The notes under the pieces were generated by a model. That model was given only the letters and a program-made list of their open reading frames with translations, was not told the origin of the DNA and did not search any database. From NCBI GenBank assembly GCA_016716405.1, contig JADJWK010000003.1, positions 124,001 to 188,000 on the forward strand: a stretch of 64,000 nt of DNA, read 5' to 3'. Of the stretch, positions 1 to 7,591 are shown in pieces. A program made the position numbers and the translations under genes. The first letter of the stretch is position 1. Each line of letters begins with the position of its first letter. The DNA comes from Candidatus Melainabacteria bacterium. GTDB taxonomy: Bacteria; Cyanobacteriota; Vampirovibrionia; Obscuribacterales; Obscuribacteraceae.

Positions 1-2
1 TT

Positions 3-266
3 CTCGAGCTTGTCCGTGCCCTTCCGGGGCGGGTCGGGCGCACGAGTTTCGCCAAGATTCTAAGAGGAAGCAAAGCCAGAGATGTCATCGAAGCAGGTCT
101 GGACCGGCAAGAGACCTATGGCAAGTATGCTGCCCTCAGCAATGACGACGTTCTCGGAGCCATCGACGGTCTCATCGAAGAAGGGCTTGTCCGCAAGGTC
201 GGCTCCATGTACCCCAAGCTCAGTCTCTCCCAGGCCGGCAAGAAAGAAGTCTCTACCAGTCAATAG
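3..266 (+). CDS. 3' end of a helicase-like protein with RQC-type winged-helix domain (partial)
   Basis: The reading frame is open from the left edge to TAG at 264-266, giving 87 residues. The segment reads FAKILRGSKARDVIEAGL, then YGKYAALSNDDVLGAIDGLI, then GLVRKVGSMYPKLSLSQAG. This Leu-Arg-Gly-Ser ... Tyr-Gly ... Leu-Ile-Glu-Glu-Gly-Leu ... Tyr-Pro-x-Leu pattern is that of the RQC winged helix found at the end of RecQ-family helicases and some UvrD-like proteins, where it binds DNA. The motor domain lies outside the window, so the helicase class cannot be decided. The C-terminus ends shortly after the winged helix, with no HRDC domain. Confidence 0.6.
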   Translation, partial: LELVRALPGRVGRTSFAKILRGSKARDVIEAGLDRQETYGKYAALSNDDVLGAIDGLIEEGLVRKVGSMYPKLSLSQAGKKEVSTSQ

Positions 267-569
267 CCAGAGGTTTTCCCGGCTTGATTCTGCGGTTTGG
301 CTTGATTGCCAGGCTTGATTGCCCGGCTGTCAAGCGCGGTGTATATTGCCTCAAAATCAAGAAAAAGTCGGAAATATATGCCTCGTTTTCGGCTTTTTGA
401 GCAATATATGCCGCACCTAGCCGATTGACTCTACGGAAGGGCTGGTTGAGTCGTTCTAGATCGCTCATTCCCAGTCGAAGTTCTGGCGGATTTACCGCGT
501 GCAGCTCTGATGCAGCTCTGATGCAGTTCTGACGGGATGCCGAATTCTTTATCCTACAGGTCAGGTTCT
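267..569. other. Intergenic region with short repeats
   Basis: This is about 300 bases between the helicase-like gene and the convergent TPR gene. I find no convincing gene. It holds short direct repeats near 283-325 (copies of cttgattg), an imperfect inverted repeat at 339-412 (listed separately), and a roughly 12-base direct repeat (tgatgcagctc and variants) at about 505-532. No T-tract terminator is evident. Confidence 0.5.
339..412. repeat. Imperfect inverted repeat between convergent genes
   Basis: The left arm (339-357, ggtgtatattgcctcaaaa) matches the reverse complement of the right arm (395-412, ttttgagcaatatatgcc) apart from two substitutions and one inserted base. A third partial copy, aaatatatgcc, lies at 372-382. 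The spacer is under 40 bases. It could be a bidirectional transcription terminator-like hairpin or a protein site; no T-run follows either arm. Confidence 0.4.
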
Positions 570-1403
570 CTAGGCGCTATCTTCCGGAGAGAAATCGAGC
601 TCGGGGCGCATGCGCTCGTCGTCTTCGGCGAAGGCGAAGTAGAAGAACATGGGCAGGAAGAATGCCACCGTGGAGAGTTTCATCCAGAAGCCCCGGCTTT
701 CCCACCAGAGAAATGCCCTGGTATAAGCGAAGAAGATGTCGTCGTCGAGACGGAAGGTGACAGCCAGTCCGTCGCGCCTGGTCGATACTGTCGGGTCGAT
801 CAGTAATGCCGTCTTGAAGTGATGAGCGGCCTGGCTGGTCTTGCGGCGGCTTACCAGCCACCATGCCAGATCCTCGTGAGCCTCTCCGCAGTCCGGGTGG
901 ACTGCAAGACATTGTTGCAGGACCTTTTCGGCTTCCTCCCTTTCCGCTCTCGCCCGGCGAACCAGGGCCATGGTCAGGAGGGCGTCCTTCGATGACGGAT
1001 CCAGCTCCAGGGCGTGCTGAGCCGCAGCCAGGGCTTCGTCGAGCTGGTCGAGACCGAGATGGCATGTGGCGAGCACAGCCAGATTGCATGGCTCGGTGTT
1101 GAGGCTGACAGCGCTTTTAGCTGCTTCCAGCGCTTCTCTGTTTTTGCCGGTGGAGGGGAGATACCAGGCCAGTAGATAATAGCTATAGTCATCTTCCGGA
1201 TCGACAGCGATTGCCTGCCGGGCAAGCTCGATTGCCTTTTCCGCATTGCCCAGGCAGCCGCTGCAAGCGGCCAGGAGTGCCAGGGCGTGCGAGTTCTCCC
1301 GGTCTTGCTCGAGGACCTTGATCAAATGCTCCTCGGCCAGGGCGTAACGCTGCTGCTTGTAGAGCAGGTCGGCGCGGCGCAGGATCTCGTCCGGTGGTTC
1401 CAA
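570..1403 (-). CDS. TPR-repeat protein with C-terminal membrane segment
   Basis: The protein has 277 residues. Residues about 5-205 are tetratricopeptide repeats with the usual spacing: A-x2-H-L-I-K-V-L, then A-I-E-L-A-R-Q-A-I-A-V-D-P and A-L-A-A-A-Q-H-A-L-E-L-D-P. TPR units form protein-binding helical scaffolds. A hydrophobic stretch near residues 240-262 (VAFFLPMFFYFAFA) looks like a single membrane anchor, so the repeats probably face the cytoplasm with a short acidic tail outside. The start is TTG with no clear Shine-Dalgarno sequence, so the N-terminus is uncertain. It lies 21 bases downstream of the 174-residue membrane protein gene and is probably co-transcribed with it. The partner is unknown. 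Confidence 0.75.
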   Translation of the reverse strand: MEPPDEILRRADLLYKQQRYALAEEHLIKVLEQDRENSHALALLAACSGCLGNAEKAIELARQAIAVDPEDDYSYYLLAWYLPSTGKNREALEAAKSAVSLNTEPCNLAVLATCHLGLDQLDEALAAAQHALELDPSSKDALLTMALVRRARAEREEAEKVLQQCLAVHPDCGEAHEDLAWWLVSRRKTSQAAHHFKTALLIDPTVSTRRDGLAVTFRLDDDIFFAYTRAFLWWESRGFWMKLSTVAFFLPMFFYFAFAEDDERMRPELDFSPEDSA

Positions 1404-1424
1404 GGCTGGGCTCTGCGGGCTGAG

Positions 1425-1949
1425 CTAGACGGGGTCCGGGATGGGGTCGTCGGACTGGACATCCACCACCGGCACTCCGCGACCGTTGAGAAAGTCCACC
1501 ACGTCCTGACCCATTCCCGGCAGAGGCCAGAGCGGTACTTCCATCCGGGCGTAAGACGTATGGAAGATTATCGAGCGGCAGTCTCTGTATGGATAGTATT
1601 CCGCATAGACTATGTCATCCAGGAGAACCATCTGGGTGAACTTCTTCTTCTCCAGCTGGTCGGTGACGGTAAGAACCGCTTCGCTGTCGGTGAGCTCCAG
1701 GCAGTATCTCCGTTTGCCGTCCCTGATCGAGCCGTAGGCGGTAAAGCCAAGCAGGAGAACGAAGGCGATGGCGGCGCTGGCCATGACCACGGCCCAGTAG
1801 AGGTTATAGGGTGCCACGAAAACCGATACCAGGATCCAGAGGAGCGAGAAGACCGTGCCGATGGCTATGGCGACCCAGAGCGCCTCGGTGCCGACCCGCC
1901 TGACTCGGGGATCGGACTGCAGCTTGAGGCCAGGGCCGGTTTGTATCAT
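1425..1949 (-). CDS. Small membrane protein, PH-like (YcxB/bPH type), unknown function
   Basis: The protein has 174 residues with an ATG start. Two adjacent hydrophobic segments lie at about residues 22-45 and 50-72 (VAIAIGTVFSLLWILVSVFV and YWAVVMASAAIAFVLLLGF). A soluble beta-rich C-terminal half follows (CLELTDSEAVLTVTD ... MVLLDDIVYAEYYPY ... MEVPLWPLPGM). Two N-terminal helices followed by a small beta domain is the layout of bacterial PH-like membrane proteins, but I cannot assign the family firmly. It sits between the CPBP protease gene and the TPR gene on the same strand. Confidence 0.65.
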   Translation of the reverse strand: MIQTGPGLKLQSDPRVRRVGTEALWVAIAIGTVFSLLWILVSVFVAPYNLYWAVVMASAAIAFVLLLGFTAYGSIRDGKRRYCLELTDSEAVLTVTDQLEKKKFTQMVLLDDIVYAEYYPYRDCRSIIFHTSYARMEVPLWPLPGMGQDVVDFLNGRGVPVVDVQSDDPIPDPV

Positions 1950-2009
1950 GAAGGCGGATCCCTGTCTGTCCCGACAAGTGATCTATGCCCATTTAATCTG
2001 CTGAAATCG

Positions 2010-3524
2010 TCAACTGAAAAGCATCATTGCCATCAGAAACATTCCCGAGTTCCACATACAGTGGCAGATCATTGAGGGGATCAGGCTCTTGGTCTTCTCG
2101 AAGATGAAGGCGAAGAGGAAGCCCAGGCAGAAGAGCTGGATGGCGCCGCCGAGATCCATGTGAGCCAGGGAGAAGAGAGCGGCGCTTATGACTATCGAGG
2201 CGAAAGCGCCGAGCTTGCGGCGCAGCGAAGTATAGAGGAAGCCCCGGAAGAGAACTTCCTCGACCAGGGCCGGGAGCACCCCCAGGGTGAGAATGAAGAG
2301 GAATACTCCGAAGGGGCTGGCGTCCTTTGCCGCGGTCAGGACTATGGCGACGATAGGATTGTCCGAGCCCTGGAAGCCCAGTCTGGTGACGAGAAAAACC
2401 GTGGCGATGATCACCGGGATAGCTGCATACCAGGTGCCGACGCCGGCGGCGATGAGCTTGTACGGTCCGGTCTTTCCTACCCTGGTCCTTATTTTCATCG
2501 TCTCCATGAAGGGCAGCTTGTTGGGACGGAGAGCCAGGAGCCAGATCAGGAAGATCGCCGGGAGGTTCTGGACGAGATAGAGAAGGGCGGTCATCAGAGC
2601 GACCATGGTCGCGCCCTGCTCGGTGGCTATGGTGCCGAGATTGCTGGAGATACCCTTGAGTGGCGGACCGAGCAGGAACTCCACGCAGAGCCAGCCGGCG
2701 AAAACAGCAAAAACGGTCTTCCATGTCCAGCCCGGCGGCGCGCTTATCAAGTCGCGCTCGGCTTCCGAGGTCGGACTTCGTTTCAAGAAAAAGAGCTGGG
2801 CGAGAATGACGAAAAATCCAGCCACTGCGGCCAGGGCGACCACCATGAACAAGACGCCCAGGCGGACCATGAAATACATATAGTTCTCCAGGAAGTCCTG
2901 GTGGAGCTTCTGGAAGTCTTTCTTCTTGCCCAGGGCCTTATAGAGCTGCAGTTTGACGATCTGGCGGTACCAGCCTGCCGGCACTGTTTTCCCGGCTATC
3001 GTCTCGAGCTTCTTGAACTGCTCCGGCGGTACTTTCTTGCGGGCTGCGATGCTCGAGAGGAGAAGGTGCAGGTCCCGGGCTTTGTCCGAGTCGATCTTGG
3101 CCAGCTCTTTCAGATCCTCGGCGGTGCTCTTGCCCCGGTCCATCTCGATGATGATCTTTCGGGCCCTGAGAATGGAGGACTTGGGCGCTTCCTTGATAGC
3201 GTCGTCCAGACAGTCGATGGCGTCTTTGTAGAACTTGGCGATGACTTCGTTGGAGCTCTTCTTGTCGCGGAATGGCGAATAGCTCTCGACAGCCACAAAG
3301 CCAGAGCTCAGTTTGAGATTGAGCTCGGCACGGTCGGCTTTGACATAGGCGGCATTACCCCGGGCACGCGCCTGGAAGCTCGATACCACGGAGGTGCCGA
3401 TGAAAACAGTGGCATAGATGGCCAGCGCAGTAAGGGCGAGCGAACGCAGCTTCTCTTTCCAAGCCAGGGAAAGAGCGATGAGGACGACAAAGCCCGCGAG
3501 CCAGAAATAGTAAGTGCCGTTCAC
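2010..3524 (-). CDS. CPBP-family intramembrane metalloprotease
   Basis: The protein has 504 residues. The C-terminal part (about 390-495) has the three CPBP/Abi signatures: E-E-x3-R in LVEEVLFRGFLYTSLRRK, F-x3-H in AALFSLAHMD, and a final His/Asn pair in CHCMWNSG. These families (Rce1/CAAX and bacterial Abi proteases) use the Glu and His residues to hold the catalytic metal within the membrane. The N-terminal half is unusual: two membrane segments, about 150 helical residues that may be TPR-like, then a membrane segment with Ala/Val-rich helices before the catalytic core. The start codon is GTG. The substrate is unknown. It leads a same-strand group with the next two downstream genes. Confidence 0.85.
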   Translation of the reverse strand: MNGTYYFWLAGFVVLIALSLAWKEKLRSLALTALAIYATVFIGTSVVSSFQARARGNAAYVKADRAELNLKLSSGFVAVESYSPFRDKKSSNEVIAKFYKDAIDCLDDAIKEAPKSSILRARKIIIEMDRGKSTAEDLKELAKIDSDKARDLHLLLSSIAARKKVPPEQFKKLETIAGKTVPAGWYRQIVKLQLYKALGKKKDFQKLHQDFLENYMYFMVRLGVLFMVVALAAVAGFFVILAQLFFLKRSPTSEAERDLISAPPGWTWKTVFAVFAGWLCVEFLLGPPLKGISSNLGTIATEQGATMVALMTALLYLVQNLPAIFLIWLLALRPNKLPFMETMKIRTRVGKTGPYKLIAAGVGTWYAAIPVIIATVFLVTRLGFQGSDNPIVAIVLTAAKDASPFGVFLFILTLGVLPALVEEVLFRGFLYTSLRRKLGAFASIVISAALFSLAHMDLGGAIQLFCLGFLFAFIFEKTKSLIPSMICHCMWNSGMFLMAMMLFS

Positions 3525-3545
3525 AGCTACTAAGTATAGACGACC

Positions 3546-3851
3546 TTACTCTCCGCCGCCCCAGAAGCTCGAGCCGAATTCGCCCAGCTCTCCGAAGCCG
3601 CTGAACTCGCCGAAATCTCCGAGATTGTCCAGACCGCCGAACTCGGCGCCGACATCATGCAAGAAGTCGGTCCTGTGCTCGGGGAAATAACCCGGGTCGC
3701 CTCTGGGAACCTGGTCGGGATAGTATCCCCAGGGGAAATGCCTGGAAAGCTGCTTCCTGGTGAGGAATTTGGGCAGCTTCACAAAGCCCAGTCCCAGCAG
3801 TACCACTGTGACGAATGCGAGCTCTGTAATCAGGATGTTGACGAAATTCAT
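3546..3851 (-). CDS. Small single-span membrane protein with Gly/Phe-rich tail
   Basis: The protein has 101 residues. The N-terminal residues form one membrane helix (VNILITELAFVTVVLLGLGFV), followed by a basic stretch (KLPKFLTRKQLSRHF). The C-terminal 40 residues are rich in Gly, Phe, Glu and Asp in a repeating pattern (FGGLDNLGDFGEFSGFGELGEFG). The tail is low-complexity and probably disordered, perhaps self-associating. No family is recognised. It lies just upstream of the CPBP protease gene on the same strand. Confidence 0.6.
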   Translation of the reverse strand: MNFVNILITELAFVTVVLLGLGFVKLPKFLTRKQLSRHFPWGYYPDQVPRGDPGYFPEHRTDFLHDVGAEFGGLDNLGDFGEFSGFGELGEFGSSFWGGGE

Positions 3852-3960
3852 AACCCGGGTTCAATCTTATGAAATGCCCACGCCATGGGCTCTTCATAAT
3901 GTTATGTACCTTGGGTTAGGAAGTCAACGGTTTCAGTGGGGAAAATACTCAAACCGGCTC

Positions 3961-4167
3961 TTATTCGGCGTCGGTCAGGAGGGCGACTTTCTGGTTGCCC
4001 ACTGTGCTTACGGACATCTGTGGGCTCTGGGTGCGCTTGAAGTTCTCTATATAGCGGCGCAGAGCCTCGCGAATCAGATCCGAGCGGGTGCGGTGCTCGA
4101 CCTGGGCTACAAAGTCAATCTGTTCGAGTAATCCTGGCGGGAGAGCTACAAGTACTTTCTTGGGCAT
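3961..4167 (-). CDS. Ribbon-helix-helix (CopG/Arc-type) DNA-binding protein
   Basis: The protein has 68 residues with an ATG start. It begins with the RHH beta strand KKVLVALPPGLLEQID, followed by the two helices (FVAQVEHRTRSDLIREALRRYIENF). The pattern K-V-x-V-x-L-P ... R-S-x-L-I-R-E-A-L-R-R-Y is characteristic of CopG-like repressors. Such proteins bind DNA as dimers, often regulating their own gene. No toxin gene follows, so it does not look like an antitoxin pair. A promoter with an overlapping inverted repeat lies directly upstream, consistent with autoregulation. Confidence 0.8.
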   Translation of the reverse strand: MPKKVLVALPPGLLEQIDFVAQVEHRTRSDLIREALRRYIENFKRTQSPQMSVSTVGNQKVALLTDAE

Positions 4168-4175
4168 GCGACAAC

Positions 4176-4221
4176 CTTATATGAAACGAACGTGGGTAAA
4201 CCAAAAATATACGAAACCACG
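4176..4221 (-). promoter_or_regulatory. Promoter and candidate operator of the ribbon-helix-helix gene
   Basis: On the minus strand a TTGGTT -35 box (4204-4199) and a TATAAG -10 box (4181-4176) are separated by 17 bases. The -10 box ends 8 bases before the ATG at 4167, so the transcript would be nearly leaderless. An interrupted inverted repeat with arms cgtgg (4191-4195) and ccacg (4217-4221) spans the -35 region. A repressor bound there would block polymerase. The promoter is read from the sequence; the operator is inferred. Confidence 0.45.
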
Positions 4222-4511
4222 TAAGCCCATAGACGTTCGCAGGTCATCCGTCTATGCTAAGCGTGATGTCGGGTTCCGCTATAGAATTTACACGCTGGCC
4301 CATTGTTTTTAAAGGGCTCAAACGCCCATAAATACTCAAAAGGCTTTGAAATAATATAAAAGGATTTTTGGAATGTCCGAAATGACGGCTCTCCAAGAAG
4401 TGCATAATAAGCGGTTTTCAGAAGGACCGTTAGATGAGCCTTTTTCGAATTGTTGTTTTTCTATATATGTATTAGAGTCGATCTCCTGCGTATCGAAGAG
4501 AGGTCTTCTGT
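4222..4511. other. AT-rich leader region upstream of selD
   Basis: This stretch is clearly more AT-rich than its neighbours, with several A/T runs (for example around 4310-4370 and 4440-4475). I see no open frame with coding character, no tRNA fold and no convincing riboswitch. A selD promoter must lie here or just upstream, but no single -35/-10 pair with good spacing stands out. An agagg ribosome-binding sequence lies about 10 bases before the selD ATG. Confidence 0.4.
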
Positions 4512-5570
4512 ATGAGTCAAGCCCCGGATATCGATAGCAAAAAATTGACCGCCAACATCAAAGCCGGTGGCTGTGCGGCAAAGCTCGGCTCCGCCGAGCT
4601 CGCATCCCTTCTTGGCGGTCTGTCCGGTAATAGTGACGAGCGCTTGATTGCCGGAATCGAGCATTTCGAGGATGCCGCTGTTTACAAAATTTCAGAAGAC
4701 CTTGCAATTATTCAGACAGTAGATTTCTTTCCGCCCTTGCTGGACGATCCATATACGTTCGGACAGATCGCGGCTGCCAATGCCCTTTCCGACGTATATG
4801 CCATGGGCGGCAAACCGGTCTTCGCCCTCAATATCGTTTGCTTCCCGACCTGCGATTTTCCGCTTTCGGTTCTGAAGAAGATCCTCGAAGGCGGGGCCGA
4901 CAAGGTGATGGAAGCCGGCGCCAGCCTTGCCGGCGGGCACTCGATTCAGGCAAGCGAGCCGGTCTACGGACTTTCGGTCACCGGTCTGGTGAGCCCTTCC
5001 GAGATGCTCACCAATGGTGGTGCCTCGCCCGGGGACGTCCTCATTCTCACCAAGCCGATCGGGACCGGTGTCGGTTTGCTGGGTCTCAAAGGGGAGCAAC
5101 TCGACGAGGGGGCCGCGAGCGACCTGGTCAGCTCGCTTACCGAGCTCAATGACGTCGCCCTCTCGGTGGCCAGGCGTTTCAAAGTCAATGCCGCCACCGA
5201 CGTTACCGGGTTCGGTCTTGCCGGTCATGTTCGGGAGATGGCGAAGGCAAGCGGGCTTGTCGCCGAGATCGACACCTGCTCCATCGAGTATCTCCCCGGC
5301 GTCGTGGAGCTGGCATCGCAGGGGTTCGTGCCTGCCGGCGCTTATGGCAACCGCCAGTCATTTTCCGATTTCGTTTCTTATATAAAGGAAGTGGATCTCG
5401 CTTATCAAGATCTTCTATTCGATCCGCAGACCTCCGGCGGTCTTCTTCTGGCGGTGGGTGAGGAGCAGGCCCGGGAGCTCTTGCAGGCGCTCAAGTCGGA
5501 AGGCTTGCGTGCCAGTATCGCCGGGTGCCTCATCGAGGGAGAAAGCCCGGGCCGGGTAAAAGTATTCTGA
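4512..5570 (+). CDS. selD: Selenophosphate synthase (selenide, water dikinase)
   Basis: The protein has 352 residues, normal for SelD. It makes selenophosphate from selenide and ATP, the selenium donor for selenocysteine, 2-selenouridine and molybdenum hydroxylase cofactors. The N-terminal loop KAGGCAAKLG carries the catalytic Cys and the essential Lys; it is the Cys form rather than a TGA/Sec form. The second Cys found in E. coli SelD is Ala here, as in many relatives. The AIR-synthase fold is clear: QTVDFFPPLLDDPYTFGQIA binds ATP/Mg, SDVYAMGGKP follows, then the glycine-rich AGGHSI and ATDVTGFGLAGH motifs, ending with FDPQTSGGLL. yedF starts 27 bases downstream and is probably in the same operon. 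No selA, selB or tRNA-Sec lies in the window. Confidence 0.97.
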   Translation: MSQAPDIDSKKLTANIKAGGCAAKLGSAELASLLGGLSGNSDERLIAGIEHFEDAAVYKISEDLAIIQTVDFFPPLLDDPYTFGQIAAANALSDVYAMGGKPVFALNIVCFPTCDFPLSVLKKILEGGADKVMEAGASLAGGHSIQASEPVYGLSVTGLVSPSEMLTNGGASPGDVLILTKPIGTGVGLLGLKGEQLDEGAASDLVSSLTELNDVALSVARRFKVNAATDVTGFGLAGHVREMAKASGLVAEIDTCSIEYLPGVVELASQGFVPAGAYGNRQSFSDFVSYIKEVDLAYQDLLFDPQTSGGLLLAVGEEQARELLQALKSEGLRASIAGCLIEGESPGRVKVF

Positions 5571-5597
5571 TTTAACGTTCAAAAAGAGGGACAGAGC

Positions 5598-6227
5598 ATG
5601 AAGAAAGTAGTTGATTTGCGCGGACTGGTCTGCCCCGAGCCCGTGCTCCGGACAAAGAAGCTCCTCGACGATAAGAGCCTGGTCCGCATAGAGGCCCTGG
5701 TGGAGACCGAGGTGAATGTCAAAAACCTCGAGCGTCTCGCCCGCTCCCAGAAAGTGTCCATGACCAGCGCCCCGGAAGGAGAGCATTTCAGGGTGACTAT
5801 CGAGCGCAATGGCGAGAGCCCTCGAAGAGAGTCCGCTCCCGCTCCCGGCGCCCATGCGCATGGTCAGGGCTCCTCTCCGGCCGAGACCGGGGTGGGGACC
5901 GTTGTCTTTCTGGGAAAAGACTATTTCGGTCAGGGTGACGAGAGCTTCTCGCGCAGTCTGCTGGATGTTTTCTTGCAGACCATGCTCGACTCGGGCCACA
6001 TTCCCCGGGCGATTCTGATGGCCAATACCGGGGTCAAGCTTCTTTCCCGGGACTCCTCCTGCCGGAAGGTCCTGGCCGACTTCAAGGAGGCGGGTTGCGA
6101 TGTCCTGGCCTGCGGCCTCTGTGTCGAGTTCTACGGGCTCAAAGAAGATATCGACAAAGACGACATCACCAATATGTTCGCCATCTGCGAATACATGATG
6201 ACAGCGGACAAGGTGCTCAGTCCCTGA
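5598..6227 (+). CDS. yedF: YedF-type selenium metabolism protein (TusA-DsrE fusion)
   Basis: The protein has 209 residues. Residues 1-75 are a TusA-like domain with the persulfide-carrying motif DLRGLVCPEPVLRTKK. A Ser/Pro/His-rich linker (about 76-98) leads to a DsrE-like domain with VVFLGKDYFGQGD, CDVLACGLCVEFYGL and a final TNMFAICEYMM segment. This two-domain order defines YedF, which travels with selD and is thought to handle sulfur or selenium atoms, although its exact reaction is not established. The start is supported by an agaggga ribosome-binding sequence. Its position directly behind selD argues for a role in selenium supply. Confidence 0.93.
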   Translation: MKKVVDLRGLVCPEPVLRTKKLLDDKSLVRIEALVETEVNVKNLERLARSQKVSMTSAPEGEHFRVTIERNGESPRRESAPAPGAHAHGQGSSPAETGVGTVVFLGKDYFGQGDESFSRSLLDVFLQTMLDSGHIPRAILMANTGVKLLSRDSSCRKVLADFKEAGCDVLACGLCVEFYGLKEDIDKDDITNMFAICEYMMTADKVLSP

Positions 6228-6230
6228 GGA

Positions 6231-6383
6231 TCAGAGATTGCGGTCGTAAGAGCTGAAAAAGCCGGACTGGAAGATGACTTTGTAGAGTAACACCGACATG
6301 ATAGTGGTCATGCAGATGATCAAGAGTATGACGGTGTTGGCTAGGCCGTGAAAGACACTCACTAACTGGGCGAGCAATTCCAT
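6231..6383 (-). CDS. Small single-span membrane protein, hypothetical
   Basis: From the ATG at 6383 the frame encodes 50 residues: a short amphipathic start (MELLAQLVSVFHG), one membrane helix (NTVILLIICMTTIMSVLLYK) and a short polar tail ending SSYDRNL. A longer reading from 6464 is possible, but the extra residues look non-coding. It converges on yedF with three bases between the stops. There is no recognisable family. The clean helix and tidy fit between neighbours suggest it is real, but evidence is limited. Confidence 0.45.
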   Translation of the reverse strand: MELLAQLVSVFHGLANTVILLIICMTTIMSVLLYKVIFQSGFFSSYDRNL

Positions 6384-6484
6384 AGTGCAGCATGTCCGGG
6401 AAGAAGACCTGTCTAGACTAACAAGAGTAGAGATAAAAGTAAAATGAAATAAACCCCATGACAACCGCTTCGAGACAGGCGGGG

Positions 6485-7591
6485 TCAGTCGATTGGCTTG
6501 CCGCAGGTGCTCAGCAATCTGTCTACGTCAGCGGCCCGGGGCAAGCCTTCGTGGGCGCTCAGGCTGGTGGTGGCGATGGCTCCCACTGCCGACGCATAAC
6601 GAGCGGCTCTGGTAAGCCGCTCCGGATCAGGATCTTCCACCAGGCGCAGGAGCCGCTCTTTGCCGGAGAGGCTCAGAAGGCGATGCAGGAAGCCCGCCAC
6701 ATAGGCGTCCCCGGCACCCACCCCGGCGACGGTCTCCACCGGAAACGCCTCGGTCCAGATCTGGTGTTTGCCGGCTAACAGGAGGGAGCCTCGATCCGCC
6801 ATGGTGACCAGGAGGATATCCGGCTTGAAGTGTCCGGCAAGGGCTCTGGCCAGAGTGGCTACCCGGTCCCGATCCAGGAGATGGACCAGGTCGACGGCGC
6901 TCTCGTGCCCGCTGCTGGGGGGCTTCTCGTAATAGTCGATGGCATCGGCGGGAATGTCGCTGAGGTCTTCCCCGGTGTACTTGGACCAGAAAAGCAGCTC
7001 GGGAAGATTGACTTTGACTATATGGGCAAGAGCCAGGGCATCCTCCACGGCTTTGATAGCGCCTTCCCCCTGACCGGTGGGAAAGCCCGCGTCGAAGGAA
7101 ACGGCTATGTCGTTCTCCCTGGCCAGTTGCATGGACTTGAGCACGGCAGCCTTGCGGGGCTCGACTATAAGCGAGATCCCGGTGGCGTGCAGAGCCTGGG
7201 CCGACTGGAAGTGGACCGGGTCGATATCGTCGCCGTCCAGCTTGTGGGCGGCATTGCCCGGGGGCCAGTTGAGGAAGGTGTTGTCGTTGGCGAAAGTGGT
7301 GAAGACATAGCACTGGGCGGTGACGTTGTTCGGGTCGATGAGCACCGCCGAGGTGTCTACCCCCTCGTCGGTGAGGACCTTGAGAAGATAGCGTCCGTGG
7401 ACGTCGGCGCCTATTTTGGCCAGGATCCTCGCCTGGGTGCCGAGACGCTGGAGAGCGATGGCGACATTGGCGGCGTTCCCCCCGAGGCTCTTGACGAAAG
7501 TGGAGGCTTCGATGAATCCCACCCCGAAGTCCTTGGCGATCCAGTCCAGGACGAGCTCGCCCACGGTGAGGATAAGCCGGTCACCGGACAC
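6485..7591 (-). CDS. PfkB-family carbohydrate kinase (fructokinase-like)
   Basis: The protein has 368 residues, slightly long for the family. It phosphorylates a sugar or nucleoside using ATP in the cytoplasm. The first PfkB signature is seen as SLGGNAANVAIALQRLG (about residues 36-52). The second, containing the catalytic Asp and anion hole, is VAGVGAGDAYVAGFLHRL near residue 300. KVNLPELLFWSKYTGE in the middle matches the N-x2-E region that binds Mg-ATP. The start is GTG, overlapping the SCP2 stop by one base (TAGTG), so translation is probably coupled. Substrate cannot be read from sequence; fructose, ribose or a modified sugar are all possible. Confidence 0.9.
   Translation of the reverse strand: MSGDRLILTVGELVLDWIAKDFGVGFIEASTFVKSLGGNAANVAIALQRLGTQARILAKIGADVHGRYLLKVLTDEGVDTSAVLIDPNNVTAQCYVFTTFANDNTFLNWPPGNAAHKLDGDDIDPVHFQSAQALHATGISLIVEPRKAAVLKSMQLARENDIAVSFDAGFPTGQGEGAIKAVEDALALAHIVKVNLPELLFWSKYTGEDLSDIPADAIDYYEKPPSSGHESAVDLVHLLDRDRVATLARALAGHFKPDILLVTMADRGSLLLAGKHQIWTEAFPVETVAGVGAGDAYVAGFLHRLLSLSGKERLLRLVEDPDPERLTRAARYASAVGAIATTSLSAHEGLPRAADVDRLLSTCGKPID

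Noticed and set aside
253..468. 71-codon minus-strand frame in the left gap
   Set aside because: No coding character, and it overlaps the helicase-like end and the inverted repeat.
2160..3533. 457-codon plus-strand frame over the CPBP protease gene
   Set aside because: The minus-strand protein has the full protease signature; the plus-strand translation is low-complexity and Gly/Glu-rich.
4512..4600. In-frame TGA (selenocysteine) in selD
   Set aside because: The catalytic codon is TGT (Cys) and the frame is uninterrupted.
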